Source: Angomonas deanei
Taxonomy: Eukaryota; Euglenozoa; Kinetoplastea; Trypanosomatida; Trypanosomatidae
Length of the DNA stretch: 64,000 bases
Assembly (NCBI GenBank): GCA_903995115.1
Contig: LR877146.1
Location: forward strand, 558,001 to 622,000
Direction: 5' to 3'
A model generated the notes under the pieces. That model was not told the DNA's origin. It did no database searches and saw nothing but the letters and a program-made list of their open reading frames with translations. Below, piece after piece: positions 19,685 to 28,908 of this stretch. Each line of letters opens with the position of its first letter. Positions within the stretch are counted from its first letter, which is position 1. The position numbers were made by a program, and so were the translations under genes.

Positions 19685-21768
19685 TGGATGGACTTTGTCG
19701 TTTCTCCCCGCAGCGGTGGCAGTCGTCGCACCTGGCGGATATGCAAGTGGTGGTGGATGCCCTGTTGGGTAAGCCGGATACCTCCCGTGGCACCATCGAC
19801 ACTCTTATAAAGGTGCTCATTCGCATTTCAGTCCACCACTTCACCTCAGAGGTGCAACAAATGCTGCGGAAGGTATACATACGAACCGATCGTTGGTCTG
19901 AGATGATTGAATCAATCATTCCGTTTCCAACACGAAAGGCGGTTCTGTTGTGGTTACTCCCACAGTACATTGTGAAGGCAGAGAAATCCGATTTCACGAC
20001 GAGTTCTGTTTTGATTTTTGGGGATCATTTTCTGAAGCGGGTGATGGTGCAGGAACCGGCGTTCAAGGCATTTGTCACAAAGTTAATGGCCATTCGAGAA
20101 GATCGTTCGGCGATAGATGCACTCAGTCTCATTGTGAAGTTCTACCCGATGGAGGAGCTACTGCCGCTTGTGACGTCGCTTGTTCAGGAAGAACCAGACG
20201 CGATGGGGGAGTGGCACATTGCGAACAGTACCCTACCAGGAAGATCACGGGGTGAGGTGTTACACAAGTTTTTGAAACCGGTTCAGTTCACTGGGCGATT
20301 TCAGCGACACAGGGATCGTCCGTCCCTTATTCACTTTAGAAAGGAGTGTTTTTCGTCCTGGACGGCGGAGCAGCAACACACCTACGCAGAGAGTCTAATT
20401 GAGGAGTTGAGGAACAAGACCAACCGCTCCATGTGGGCGAAGCGAAGCCTCTTGGAGCTGCTCTGCGCCTTGCCTTCATATGAGTCCGATCAACTGTTCG
20501 CTACCTTTGCTACCGAGGACAAATACGACGATAATTTTGTGATTAAATCTTTCATGGAGAACATGCGGCACATGCGAGATGAAGCCTCCCTGCAGGAGTT
20601 GCTCCGCATCTGTCAGGAAGGGAAGCGAGGGGCAGAGGCGGCTGGGCGTGCACTCCGCTGCCGCCTGAGACACTACTCATCAGAGGCCGTCTTGCAGAGG
20701 ACGAAACCGCTTCTCACTTCATCGGATGTATCCATTCCATTTCAAATCAGTTTCCTTCGTATCCTATCCGACATCCGCTGCGAGGAAGGATTTCAGGCCA
20801 TGTGCACCTACTACGATCAGCACGAGAATACGCAAGAGGAGGACGACGACGATCGTCTGCATCTCGCTTACGTGAAGGAGCTGACCAACCACCTCGACAA
20901 GGAAGAGGCGTGGAGACGGCTAGAGAAGGAAGTGGAGAAGGCAGACTCTCACGCCGTGTTGTGCCAGCTGTGTGGGGTGGCAAACGAAAAACTCACCGAC
21001 GCTGCATCTATCACTCGTTATGACCAATCGATCCTCCGACGGATCCTGGGTCACCCCATTGCCGAAGAGGAGCGCAAAGTGCGTATTGCCGTTGTCCGAC
21101 GCTACTTGGGATTTAAAGGAAAGGAGTCTACCATATTTCCAGAACTGCAGACGGTCTGCTTCAATGCGCTAGAGGACCGCAAGAGCAAGCTGCAACTTCT
21201 ATCTTTCCGTCTACTACTCTCCTACGATGAAATAGACATTCCCACGACGGCCGCGGCGGTGCTAGCCGTAAAGAATGATCTCTCCCTCCGTGCTCTGCTA
21301 CTGCCACTTTTGAATACAACAGACCACACACCGCTTTACCGGCGCAACGCGTTGGCGCTCAGTGAGGCGCTGTACCGCGGCATGATCGCCGCCGGTCGTC
21401 AGATCGGATTGGCCTTCCGCCTTCTCTTTATCGGTTCTTCTCGCAAGTGGACGGCGGAGGAGCAAAAACTACTACAAAACGGGGTCTTACACGTCCGCCG
21501 CTACGCCGAGTGGGTAGACGCGCTTCAGAAAGAGTGTCACAGCAACCCGTGCCGCTCCCGCGAGGAGCTGTGGTCTGTGGAGAATGTTTGTCGAAAAGAA
21601 GAAAAGGACGTTCTCTTGCAGCAGACGGGTTTGACGCTGGTGGAGGTACTCGCGGAGAAGTGGGGATATGGGGAGGAGGAGAGGAAGGCCATTCAGTTCT
21701 ACCGTGGATTGCAACAGAACCCATGGACACGCGATGCGGCGCTGCTGGTTCAGCTGCCTGGAGAGTAG
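19576..21768 (+). CDS. Helical-repeat protein, second piece
   Basis: This 730-residue frame continues the preceding protein. The open frame actually extends upstream of its first ATG, starting around 19530, and reads through KPEHRQRMADVLSR. It is composed of repeated amphipathic helices in pairs, again HEAT/ARM-like, with no signal peptide, membrane helix or catalytic motif that I can identify. The combined protein would be about 1,160 residues. Roles typical of alpha-solenoids (scaffold, adaptor) are possible but not shown by the sequence. The combination of myristoylation signal and solenoid suggests a membrane-attached scaffold. Confidence 0.8.
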   Translation: MADVLSRSARLQSALDGYLQYCVQRKNEQDPIQEEMMDGLCRFSPQRWQSSHLADMQVVVDALLGKPDTSRGTIDTLIKVLIRISVHHFTSEVQQMLRKVYIRTDRWSEMIESIIPFPTRKAVLLWLLPQYIVKAEKSDFTTSSVLIFGDHFLKRVMVQEPAFKAFVTKLMAIREDRSAIDALSLIVKFYPMEELLPLVTSLVQEEPDAMGEWHIANSTLPGRSRGEVLHKFLKPVQFTGRFQRHRDRPSLIHFRKECFSSWTAEQQHTYAESLIEELRNKTNRSMWAKRSLLELLCALPSYESDQLFATFATEDKYDDNFVIKSFMENMRHMRDEASLQELLRICQEGKRGAEAAGRALRCRLRHYSSEAVLQRTKPLLTSSDVSIPFQISFLRILSDIRCEEGFQAMCTYYDQHENTQEEDDDDRLHLAYVKELTNHLDKEEAWRRLEKEVEKADSHAVLCQLCGVANEKLTDAASITRYDQSILRRILGHPIAEEERKVRIAVVRRYLGFKGKESTIFPELQTVCFNALEDRKSKLQLLSFRLLLSYDEIDIPTTAAAVLAVKNDLSLRALLLPLLNTTDHTPLYRRNALALSEALYRGMIAAGRQIGLAFRLLFIGSSRKWTAEEQKLLQNGVLHVRRYAEWVDALQKECHSNPCRSREELWSVENVCRKEEKDVLLQQTGLTLVEVLAEKWGYGEEERKAIQFYRGLQQNPWTRDAALLVQLPGE

Positions 21769-21987
21769 TGAAAAGATGTATAAAAAAAACAAAAATATAT
21801 AGTAATCAGAGTTTCACCTTCAAAAAAAAAAACAGAAATACATACCTTAAGAAATCATATAACAAAAAGGTGAAAAATAATAACTTTCATTTCTATCTAG
21901 TTTTCCAAATACCCATTTTACACACACTTTTTTCACCCTTTCTTTTATTTTTTTCAAAGTGCTCTTCATCATACACATTCCTCACAC

Positions 21988-22664
21988 ATGTCCGGTACCC
22001 CACATACCAAACACAAGGCACTCACCATCACCTTCAGTGTCATTGCCGGTGTACTGTTCCTATCCCTCTTGGGTTTTATCTTGTTCAAGTGCTGTCTGGC
22101 ACCAGGCTGCACCGAGCACCAGAAACAAAACGCCAATGCGATAATAATAATAATAGTGAGGGGGTGAACCCCAGTTCTTCCGTGGTGGGCGATCCTAGCA
22201 CAGCGCCTATTGACCCTCGTATACGCATTGCAGCCCTAGGGGAACGAGAGAGGGGAGGGGTGCCCGTGCTGGGCCTAGACCGAGAGGCCATCCCAGCACG
22301 CTACCTCGCCCCTCAGTCAACGAATATGAATAATGCGAATCATTCTCATCTTGGCCGTTATGTGGTGGCCCCGCCGGTGTTGCACACGGAAGAAACGATC
22401 GTTTCACAAGACGTAGAACCAAACCGAAATGAGGACTTACCGATTGACGGGGATGTGTTGCTACCGCGGGTGCTCACCGTGGGTGATGGGGCGCCGCTGC
22501 CACCCTCCGTCTTCGGGTTTAGCACTTCCTTCCCTAGTGGGAGCAAAAGTATCACCTACTATGAAAGACGTGTGCCCTCCTTCACCGTGTATGGATCTTC
22601 CCGCTATATGGAAGAGGACGAATACGAAGAAGAGGGGGAACAGAAGGTAGGTGGGTGGTCATAA
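21988..22664 (+). CDS. Small single-span membrane protein, frame interrupted
   Basis: The ATG at 21988 starts a short basic N-terminus and one strong hydrophobic helix (about residues 12-35, ending in CC), followed by a hydrophilic segment. The first frame closes at 22167, just after an ATA/AAT run at 22138-22155. In another frame the same run encodes Asn residues and opens into about 165 residues of polar sequence with proline-rich patches and an acidic C-terminus (EEDEYEEEGE) ending at 22664. The two parts fit one protein of about 225 residues whose frame changes within the trinucleotide run. The family is not recognised. It could act as a membrane anchor with a cytosolic tail. Confidence 0.55.
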
Positions 22665-23002
22665 AAAACAGAAAACAATATAAAGCACTTTTTCTTTTGT
22701 TGTTGTTAGCATGTATAATACATTATACAAACTTTATACACATTAATTATTTTGATTTTGATTTTAATTTTCGCTTTTTCATTCTCTGATGGCTGTGGTT
22801 TGCAAATAAACCATCTGTAGAAATGGTGTTTATTTTCTTGTTTACTTTGCTACACATTATACTTGAAAAAAAGAACAGAATTCTCTAAAGAACGGCCAAT
22901 ATCAGTTTTCCGTTTCTTTCGTTATTTGGTAAAATATCTTTTTTTTCTCTCCTCACTTTTATTTCCAGTTATTTTTTCTGTTTTACGCACTTTTCAACGC
23001 AG
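22665..23002. other. Intergenic region before the small membrane-protein family
   Basis: A/T-rich, with a T/C-rich run ending in CAG at 22969-22971 and another CAG immediately before the ATG at 23003. The similar run ending in CCAG before the second family member suggests these are the splice acceptors. Confidence 0.4.
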
Positions 23003-23545
23003 ATGCGGGGGATTGAGTTTACTGCCATGTCATGCTCGCTCCTTTTGGTTGCGGCTTTTATATTTTTCTTTCTTTGGTTGGTCACCGGAGACGCTACATT
23101 CGCCATCGGTACCGCGTCGGTTTACGTTGGTATCTGTCTTTGCGCGATCGCTGCAAGGTTTTGTGGTGAAAGTGAAGTTCCCATCGGCCAGTCTAGAGCA
23201 GAAAGAAACCAACCGACGGCGGCATTAGATGCGTTCGACGTTATCGTGCAAGATGGAAATACCGGCCGGTCCGCCGTCGTCACCAGTGGCGTCTCCCTCT
23301 CTGAAGCTCTTCATACACCAGTCAATCACGTGCATAACTTACCGCAGGCAGAGGCCAACACTTTCTTTACAACTGGAGTTCAAAATGAAAAGGTAGAGGA
23401 GGAAGAAAGGGAAAAGCAGAGTAGAGAGGCAGGGGAGCTGTACGGCACAGCGGTGTACTTTGCTTCGCCGGAGGATGTACGTCAGGAAACCGAAGAAGAA
23501 AGAGAAACAAGGAAGGTGGGGACGGACCCCACCACACAGCCTTAA
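23003..23545 (+). CDS. Small membrane protein, family copy 1
   Basis: A 180-residue protein with two adjacent hydrophobic helices at about residues 9-27 and 31-50, then a hydrophilic C-terminal domain. It shares a block with the next gene: VQDGNTGRSAVVTSGVSLS, then NLPQAEANTFFT, a Glu/Lys-rich helix and LYGTAVYFASPEDV. No known family is recognised. A second ATG eight codons in would also give a workable start. The 3' flanks of copies 1 and 2 share the string cattcacacgtgttcactc, so the duplication included the 3' UTR. Confidence 0.7.
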   Translation: MRGIEFTAMSCSLLLVAAFIFFFLWLVTGDATFAIGTASVYVGICLCAIAARFCGESEVPIGQSRAERNQPTAALDAFDVIVQDGNTGRSAVVTSGVSLSEALHTPVNHVHNLPQAEANTFFTTGVQNEKVEEEEREKQSREAGELYGTAVYFASPEDVRQETEEERETRKVGTDPTTQP

Positions 23546-23832
23546 CGACCGATTGTTTTGTTTTGTTTATATGTTCTATCGTCAAGAGAGAGACGTAAAG
23601 AGGTACATTCACACGTGTTCACTCGCATTGTTTCTGTTCTTTTTTAGGTTTTTTTTTTTTGCTTATCGATATTCTGTTGATTATAGCATTTTGGAACTAA
23701 AATAAAATACTATTTTTTTTCTTTTCTATGTGTGTTTAGCAAACTGTCCATCACTAGCTTTCCTCTCTTTTTCTCTCCTCACTTTTATTTCCAGTTCTTG
23801 TTTGTGATTTTTTTGTTGAAGTTTCAGTGCAG

Positions 23833-24402
23833 ATGAACGAGAACGATGCGATCAGTGAGCTAGCCAGACGAAAGATGGCAGCGTGCTTTTCGGTTAGTAT
23901 TTTTATGTTTTTCTTTATTATACTCTTCAGCGGAAATTTCTTGCTCGCCATCATTTTAACGACCTTGTTCATCACCTTCAACCTTGCCGCGATCGCCGCA
24001 GCCAGTCGTTATCAACGACAAATGCTTATCGACCAGTCCATGGCACAAGGAAACCGAACAACGATGGCATTAGAATCTTTTAACGTCATCCCTTCTATCG
24101 TCGTGCAAGATGGAAATACCGGCCGGTCCGCCGTCGTCACCAGCGGCGTCTCCCTCTCCAATAACCCCAACACACCATTCAATCACGTTCGTAACTTACC
24201 GCAGGCTGAGGCCAACACTTTTTTTACCAACGGAGTCCAGAATGAGGAGAGAGAGGCGGAAGAAAAGGAAAAGCAGAGTAGAGAGGCGGAGGAACTGTAC
24301 GGCACGGCGGTGTACTTTGCTTCCCCAGAGGATGTTAGTAAAGAGAAGGAAAAGGAAGAAGAAAAGAAGGAGGAAGGGACAGACACCATCAAACAGCCAT
24401 AA
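23833..24402 (+). CDS. Small membrane protein, family copy 2
   Basis: A 189-residue paralogue of the preceding gene. Two hydrophobic helices lie at about residues 18-38 and 39-57, followed by the shared VQDGNTGRSAVVTSGVSLS and SREAEELYGTAVYFASPEDV blocks and a very Glu/Lys-rich C-terminus. The ATG at 23833 is the first after a CAG acceptor candidate; the open frame continues two codons upstream from a GTG. The C-terminal half is much more conserved between copies than the membrane part, implying that the cytosolic-type tail carries the function. Confidence 0.7.
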   Translation: MNENDAISELARRKMAACFSVSIFMFFFIILFSGNFLLAIILTTLFITFNLAAIAAASRYQRQMLIDQSMAQGNRTTMALESFNVIPSIVVQDGNTGRSAVVTSGVSLSNNPNTPFNHVRNLPQAEANTFFTNGVQNEEREAEEKEKQSREAEELYGTAVYFASPEDVSKEKEKEEEKKEEGTDTIKQP

Positions 24403-24666
24403 CGGCAAATATTCGTATATGCGTGTTGTGTTTTTACATATTATATCATCAATGGAGAGACATAAAATGGGCATTCACACGTGTTCACTCTCATTGTTTT
24501 TTTTTATTTAGTTGCTTATCGATATACAGTTTTATTTTTATTTTGGAACTAAAGTGAAATATTTTGTTGTTTCTCTCTGTTTTGTGCGTTTAGCAAACCA
24601 TCCAGCACTTTCTTTCCTCTCTTTTTTCGCTTCTATTTTCACAGTTTTTGTTTTTATTATTCCTTA

Positions 24667-25206
24667 ATGTCCGCTGTGCACTTTGTAGGATTAGATACCA
24701 GTAATGAAGACGACATTGAAGCGACTCGCTCACGGGAGTTCACCATAGCAAACGTTGTGTTCCGTTTCTTGTTCATCTTCTTTTTCCTTTCCTGCGCGAG
24801 CGGATACGAAAGCTTAAGCTTGCTTTTCTTTGTCCTTTTTTTCATCTCGATGGTCATCCTGTCCGCACGAGAGCGCCGGAGAGAAAGGGAGGAACAAGAA
24901 CGACAGGCTCGGTTGGAGGAAAGCGGTCGCAACTTTCGGTTAATGTACTTTCCCGGAGCGGCCGCCCCTGCGATGGTATACGAAGCAGAGCAGCACCACA
25001 CGGAGAGCGAAGGGGCTAGCCGGGTGTCCGGTATGCCGCTGCAGTACCTCCCTGGCACCGCCCCCGCCCTTGGCTGCCAGGCTGCCGAGGAGGACACGGC
25101 CAGTAACGCCAGTGGAGAGTACGGTAGGGCGGAGTACACGACGGGAGATGGCACCAGAGCGGAGGAAACGGAAGAAACGCAGGAGGCGAAAGTGGAGTTT
25201 GTATAA
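24667..25206 (+). CDS. Small membrane protein, possible distant third copy
   Basis: A 179-residue protein with the same design as the two genes upstream: a short polar N-terminus, two hydrophobic helices (about residues 27-45 and 49-67), a strongly charged Arg/Glu coiled-coil-like stretch (about 70-92) and a polar Glu/Thr-rich tail. The QDGNTG block is absent, so homology is suggested by architecture and position rather than shown. An acceptor candidate (TTTTCACAG at about 24645) precedes it. Function unknown. Confidence 0.6.
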   Translation: MSAVHFVGLDTSNEDDIEATRSREFTIANVVFRFLFIFFFLSCASGYESLSLLFFVLFFISMVILSARERRREREEQERQARLEESGRNFRLMYFPGAAAPAMVYEAEQHHTESEGASRVSGMPLQYLPGTAPALGCQAAEEDTASNASGEYGRAEYTTGDGTRAEETEETQEAKVEFV

Positions 25207-25577
25207 AAAGTGAGATATGTTTTCCCCCTTTTGCTGAGAAGGAATCGTGTCGTTTTCGTTTTTTTTTTCTCATTTTCACCGTTATATTTATCTATCTCGC
25301 ATATTCCTTTTTTTTTGTTGCTGTTGTTGTTTTCGCACCTGACAAAGAACGAAAGCAAAAAAAAAAAGAAGAAGAATTAGCAAATTAGTGTTTTCGTTGT
25401 GCTCTGTTTTACTTTTAACAATTACCAATGCGCGCTCTGTCCAAGGCAGCACCGAGAATAACTGTAAACGTCTGTTTTCTCGTGTTCTTCACTCTATTTT
25501 CATTCATTTCTCACCATATTTTGCATTTTAAAAAAAAAAAAGTATTTTACCGTAAACACTAACTTTTTGAAACAAAC
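25207..25577. other. Intergenic region before the NAP1-like gene
   Basis: A/T-rich with A and T runs and no coding-like ORF. Candidate acceptors are poorly defined here. Nothing else was recognised. Confidence 0.4.
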
Positions 25578-26792
25578 ATGCCGGCCAAAGCACACTACGT
25601 GGACCCCCACGCCCGCGCTCCCCCCACCGACAGCGAGAGCGAAGACGAAGAAGATCTCGTCGACCTTCTCGAGCTCATGAAAGACCTCACCGTCGATGAG
25701 CGTCGCCAGATCTACGCGCTCAAGGGTCTCCTCAACGACTTCCGTGAGGTGCGGAAGCAGTTCCTCAAGGAGTCCCATGCGCTAGAGGAGGCGCAGCGCA
25801 CGTCCACCAACCCCCTTCTCGAGCGTCGCCGTCAGATCGTCAATGGCGAGAGCGACATCACGGAGGAGGAGCTGACGAGGGCGAAGGCCATGCTCGCCAA
25901 GTCCGGGGACGACGACAAACCCGAGACGGAGGAAAAGGAAAAGAAGAAGGGGGTTCAGATCAAAGACCCGGCGCTGGAGAAGAACGAGGCGGCCCTGCTC
26001 AAGGCGGCGGAGGACCCCAACGGCGGTATCCCGGGGTTCTGGCTGGGGGCTTTGATGAACTCCAACGAGGTGGGCGGCATCATCACCGAGCGTGACGTGG
26101 ATGCCTTGAAGCACTTGACCAACATTGAGATGCGCAACCTCGACGGCGAGCCCGGCAGCTTCGCGCTCGTCTTCACCTTCTCCAAGAATGAGTACTTCAC
26201 CAACGAGACCCTCACCAAAACGTACCTCATGGAGTTTGACGAGTACGACGACGACTACCAGGTGGCGGACGTGAAAGGCGATATTATCAACTGGACCTCC
26301 CCGAAGCAGAATTTGACCGTCATTACCAAACAAAAGAAGCAACGCAGCAAGAAGACCAAGGAGATTCGCGTCGTGGAGAAACAAGAAAAGTGCGACTCCT
26401 TCTTTAACTTTTTCAAGAAGCCCAAGTTGCTCGCCATGGACCAAGAAGGCGACGACTACCAACCCGAAGACGGCGACGACTCCGAGGACGATGACATGTT
26501 CCTGCAACAAGAGATGGACATGGATGTGGAGGTGGCACAGGTGCTCAGTGAGCAGATCATCCCACAGGCGGCGACGTACTACTCGGGTAAGAATATTGAT
26601 CAGGTGGCCAGGGCGATTATGAAGCAGTTCGGGGCCTTTGGTCAGGAGGACGAGGACGAGGAAGAGGAGGACGAGGAGGAGGATGACGCGGCACCGGGAC
26701 AGTTTGCTGGTATGGCCACCAGAGGAAGGGGAAGAGGCGCGGCGGGGCGCGGACGCGGCGGGGATCAACAGCAGGATTGCAAGCAACAGTAA
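25578..26792 (+). CDS. Nucleosome assembly protein (NAP1-like histone chaperone)
   Basis: A 404-residue acidic protein of the NAP family, which binds H2A-H2B and shuttles or deposits histones. The N-terminus has an acidic patch and a long helix (about residues 28-90) corresponding to the dimerisation helix. The core contains IPGFWLGALMNS (about 151-162), a stretch typical of NAP proteins, and the beta-rich histone-binding region with SFFNFF at about 275-280. The C-terminus is a long Asp/Glu-rich tail (about 290-378), as in NAP1 proteins. Unusually, it finishes with an RGG-type segment (RGRGRGAAGRGRGG) that could bind RNA or be arginine-methylated. Length is normal. Strong GC3 and the first ATG support the start. 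Confidence 0.92.
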   Translation: MPAKAHYVDPHARAPPTDSESEDEEDLVDLLELMKDLTVDERRQIYALKGLLNDFREVRKQFLKESHALEEAQRTSTNPLLERRRQIVNGESDITEEELTRAKAMLAKSGDDDKPETEEKEKKKGVQIKDPALEKNEAALLKAAEDPNGGIPGFWLGALMNSNEVGGIITERDVDALKHLTNIEMRNLDGEPGSFALVFTFSKNEYFTNETLTKTYLMEFDEYDDDYQVADVKGDIINWTSPKQNLTVITKQKKQRSKKTKEIRVVEKQEKCDSFFNFFKKPKLLAMDQEGDDYQPEDGDDSEDDDMFLQQEMDMDVEVAQVLSEQIIPQAATYYSGKNIDQVARAIMKQFGAFGQEDEDEEEEDEEEDDAAPGQFAGMATRGRGRGAAGRGRGGDQQQDCKQQ

Positions 26793-27105
26793 GAAGTGCA
26801 TAATTGGCTTTTTTTTGTACGTCTTTGTGTTGGATCTTTTCTTTTTTCTTCTTTTTTACTATAAAGCATAAAATACGCACTACGCCACTGAATCCTTTCC
26901 ATTACTAATCGAAACCAATTTTAAAAATATAAAATAACACCTAAACAAAAAAAAAACGAAACCAAACCCACTTATCCGTACGCACGCGCCTCACTCATTT
27001 TGTATCACTTTTTGTCTCTTACCACACTCCTTGTACATTCCTTTCCTCTCTTCTTTCCACATTTCTCTCGTAGATCACTCTCTTTCAGCTTCCCTCCGTT
27101 CACCC
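26793..27105. other. Boundary between housekeeping genes and the cysteine-rich array
   Basis: Non-coding. It carries the 3' flank of the NAP1-like gene and the leader of array member A1. A pyrimidine-rich run ends in GTAG at 27070-27073, followed by ATCACTC, the same acceptor context seen before most type A members. Confidence 0.5.
27052..27073 (+). promoter_or_regulatory. Putative trans-splice acceptor, array member A1
   Basis: A C/T-rich tract ends in GTAG at 27070-27073, 33 nt before the ATG. The following bases match the conserved type A leader start (A, two pyrimidine-rich positions, ACTC) seen at 28866, 33254, 55541, 60144 and 63052. Confidence 0.5.
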
Positions 27106-28273
27106 ATGTTTCCCATGAACACAATGCGCACCGGTGTGCTCCTTTTGTTACTGACGCTCATGACGAGGATGCCCTCTGCCGGTGACAGGGTATGCATGTC
27201 CAATGTTACCTACTCCCCTGAGTGGTGTGCGGAACACTATATCTGTAACACCACCATGACGTACAGCCTCGAGAGGGGCACATGCTTATGTCGTGGCACT
27301 TGGTCCCATTTAAAATACTACGACCACAACTGCGCTGATTACCTTGTCTTACAAACTCAGGATCTACTGTGACATGTACGACTTCTCATCGGTATTGACA
27401 TGCTGCTATATTTGTCATCCTGGCTACATCCAATCCGACCCTATCATTATCAATACGATAATCTATACACGCAAATGCGTGCCTATAATCGACCATTGCG
27501 TCAACCACTCAGAACAGCTTACATGCAACTCTTGTGACGCTGGATACTCAACCACTGTTGGCTCAAACGCATGCGTGACGACTATCCCTGGATGCAGTTC
27601 CTATAACAATGATGGCACCTGCCAGACATGCAGCACCGGCAATATCTTCTCGGATGACAAGAAAGCCTGTGTGACCACGATCCCCGGGTGCAGTATTCAC
27701 AACGCGAACGGTACCTGCAAGAACTGCACAGCCAACCTCGTTCTCTCTGCGAACAGCACGGCATGCACAGAGCGTCTTGAAAACAAGGAAGGGACGAAGG
27801 AGAAGTCCAGTTTCCCCTGGTGGGCTATCCTCATCATTGTGCTGGGTTCACTCTTGGTCATTGTTCTCATTGTGGTGCTGATCTGCTGTCTCTGCCGACG
27901 CAAGAACAAGGATAAACGCGCTGCTGCCGCACACTCCAGGAGAAGCAGTTTCTCCAGCGGACGGTCCGGCAGTTCAGGGTCATTCAGCTCTCGGTCTAGC
28001 AGTTCATCTTCTCGGAGCTCATCTTCGCGCAGCTCTCGTGCCAGCTCCCGCAGCTCATCCTCTCGCAGCTCTTGTGCCAGCTCCCGCAGCTCATCCTCTC
28101 GCAGCTCTTGTGCCAGCTCCCGCAGCGCCGGCTCACGCAACTCTCGTGCCAGCTCCCGCAGCGCCGGCTCGCGATCCCGTCGTTCTCGACCCTCCAGCGC
28201 CCGCAATCCCGTCCCAGTGGACCCTTTCCTTCCTAGGAGACTTTCGCAACGGGGAAGTACAATGAGAGTCTAG
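27106..28273 (+). CDS. Array member A1: cysteine-rich type I surface protein, N module A, C1 tail, frame interrupted
   Basis: A signal peptide (MFPMNTMRTG and a Leu-rich core) leads into N module A, with the family signature of a YSPEWCAEHY-type segment. The frame breaks near 27356-27372; the second frame resumes with YDFSSVL and runs to 28273. Two and a half CxxC repeats follow, then the PWW motif and transmembrane helix (FPWWAILIIVLGSLLVIVL) and a long Ser/Arg-rich C1 tail with repeated SSRSS units. The tail end differs from its sisters: instead of finishing in SVSF it reads through a divergent Pro-rich stretch (NPVPVDPFLP). The break is not at a homopolymer, so this copy may be a pseudogene. 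Predicted role: plasma-membrane surface antigen. Homology to named families is not recognised. Confidence 0.7.
27950..28200 (+). repeat. Ser/Arg codon repeat in the C1 tail of A1
   Basis: Tandem imperfect 9-30 bp units (tcccgcagctcatcct and variants) encode repeating Ser-Ser-Arg-Ser and Arg-Ala-Ser motifs. Corresponding tails in A2, A3 and A4 contain fewer units, so this stretch changes length between copies. Confidence 0.6.
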
Positions 28274-28908
28274 AAGTTACAATCTCCCTTTTTTTTTTAT
28301 GTGCATAGTCACTTTTTTAAAAAATCAGCAACACACTTCGTGGTGTTCTTCTGCAACAGGATGAAAGTGCCAGTTGGGTATTTCCGAGTAGTGGTGTCCA
28401 TGTGCACATCAGCCGTTGCATCTTCTTACGGGAAGGACAACCGCGAATCAGACACTCTACACGAATACTCTCAACAAGGGTTTCCTCACCAACGGAGGAG
28501 GCCTTCGATCTTTTTTCTTTTTTCAACTTACGTGTCCTTTCATACGGTCACCCCCCAGATGTAAAGCGACGCGCATCGCTAAATATGTAATTTTTCATTT
28601 TCCAAGGTAAGCAATATTAACATTATTTCCCCACTTTCTTTTTTAAAATCCCCTCCCCTCTGTTAAAAGACTTTTTCAAAACACTATTATTTTCCCCATT
28701 TTTTATACTGAAATAAGTACCCAGACCTTAACCTCTGTGTGTGTGTTCGATCCTTTACCACTCTACTTTGACGGTTTCTGACATGCCTTCTGGCCTCACT
28801 CATTGTTTTCATACTTTTTTTTTTCTCTCTGTTCTTAGATATACGTTGTTTCTTCTCCGCCGTAGATCACTCCATTTCAGCTTTCTTCACGATCACCCGT
28901 GTTTCCCC
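28274..28908. other. Intergenic A1-A2, copy of the A3-A4 intergenic region
   Basis: This region matches 32635-33285 over most of its length, including the 127-nt block, the shared downstream string tttccaaggtaagcaatatt and the following T-rich part. It therefore belongs to a duplicated two-gene unit. A candidate acceptor GTAG lies at 28862-28865. Confidence 0.6.
28341..28467 (+). promoter_or_regulatory. Conserved 127-nt 3' flanking block, copy 1
   Basis: Starts about 68 nt after the A1 stop codon. The same block follows A2, A3 and A4. It contains atgaaagtgccagttggg and the palindrome TGTGCACA. Reading frames across it are not conserved between copies, so it is more likely a 3' UTR element than a gene. 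Confidence 0.55.

Noticed and set aside
21447-21987. Upstream half of an open frame overlapping the end of the helical-repeat gene and running into the small membrane-protein gene
   Set aside because: It overlaps a well-supported coding frame and then crosses A/T-rich intergenic DNA; only the part after the frame change near 22145 looks coding.
25782-26801. 339-residue minus-strand ORF opposite the NAP1-like gene
   Set aside because: It mirrors a GC-rich acidic coding region; the + strand protein has clear family features and the minus frame does not.
28361-28564. ORF across the conserved 127-nt block starting MKVPVGYFRVV, present after A1-A4
   Set aside because: An indel in the A2 copy shifts the frame and the downstream parts of the ORFs differ, so conservation is at DNA or RNA level, not protein level.
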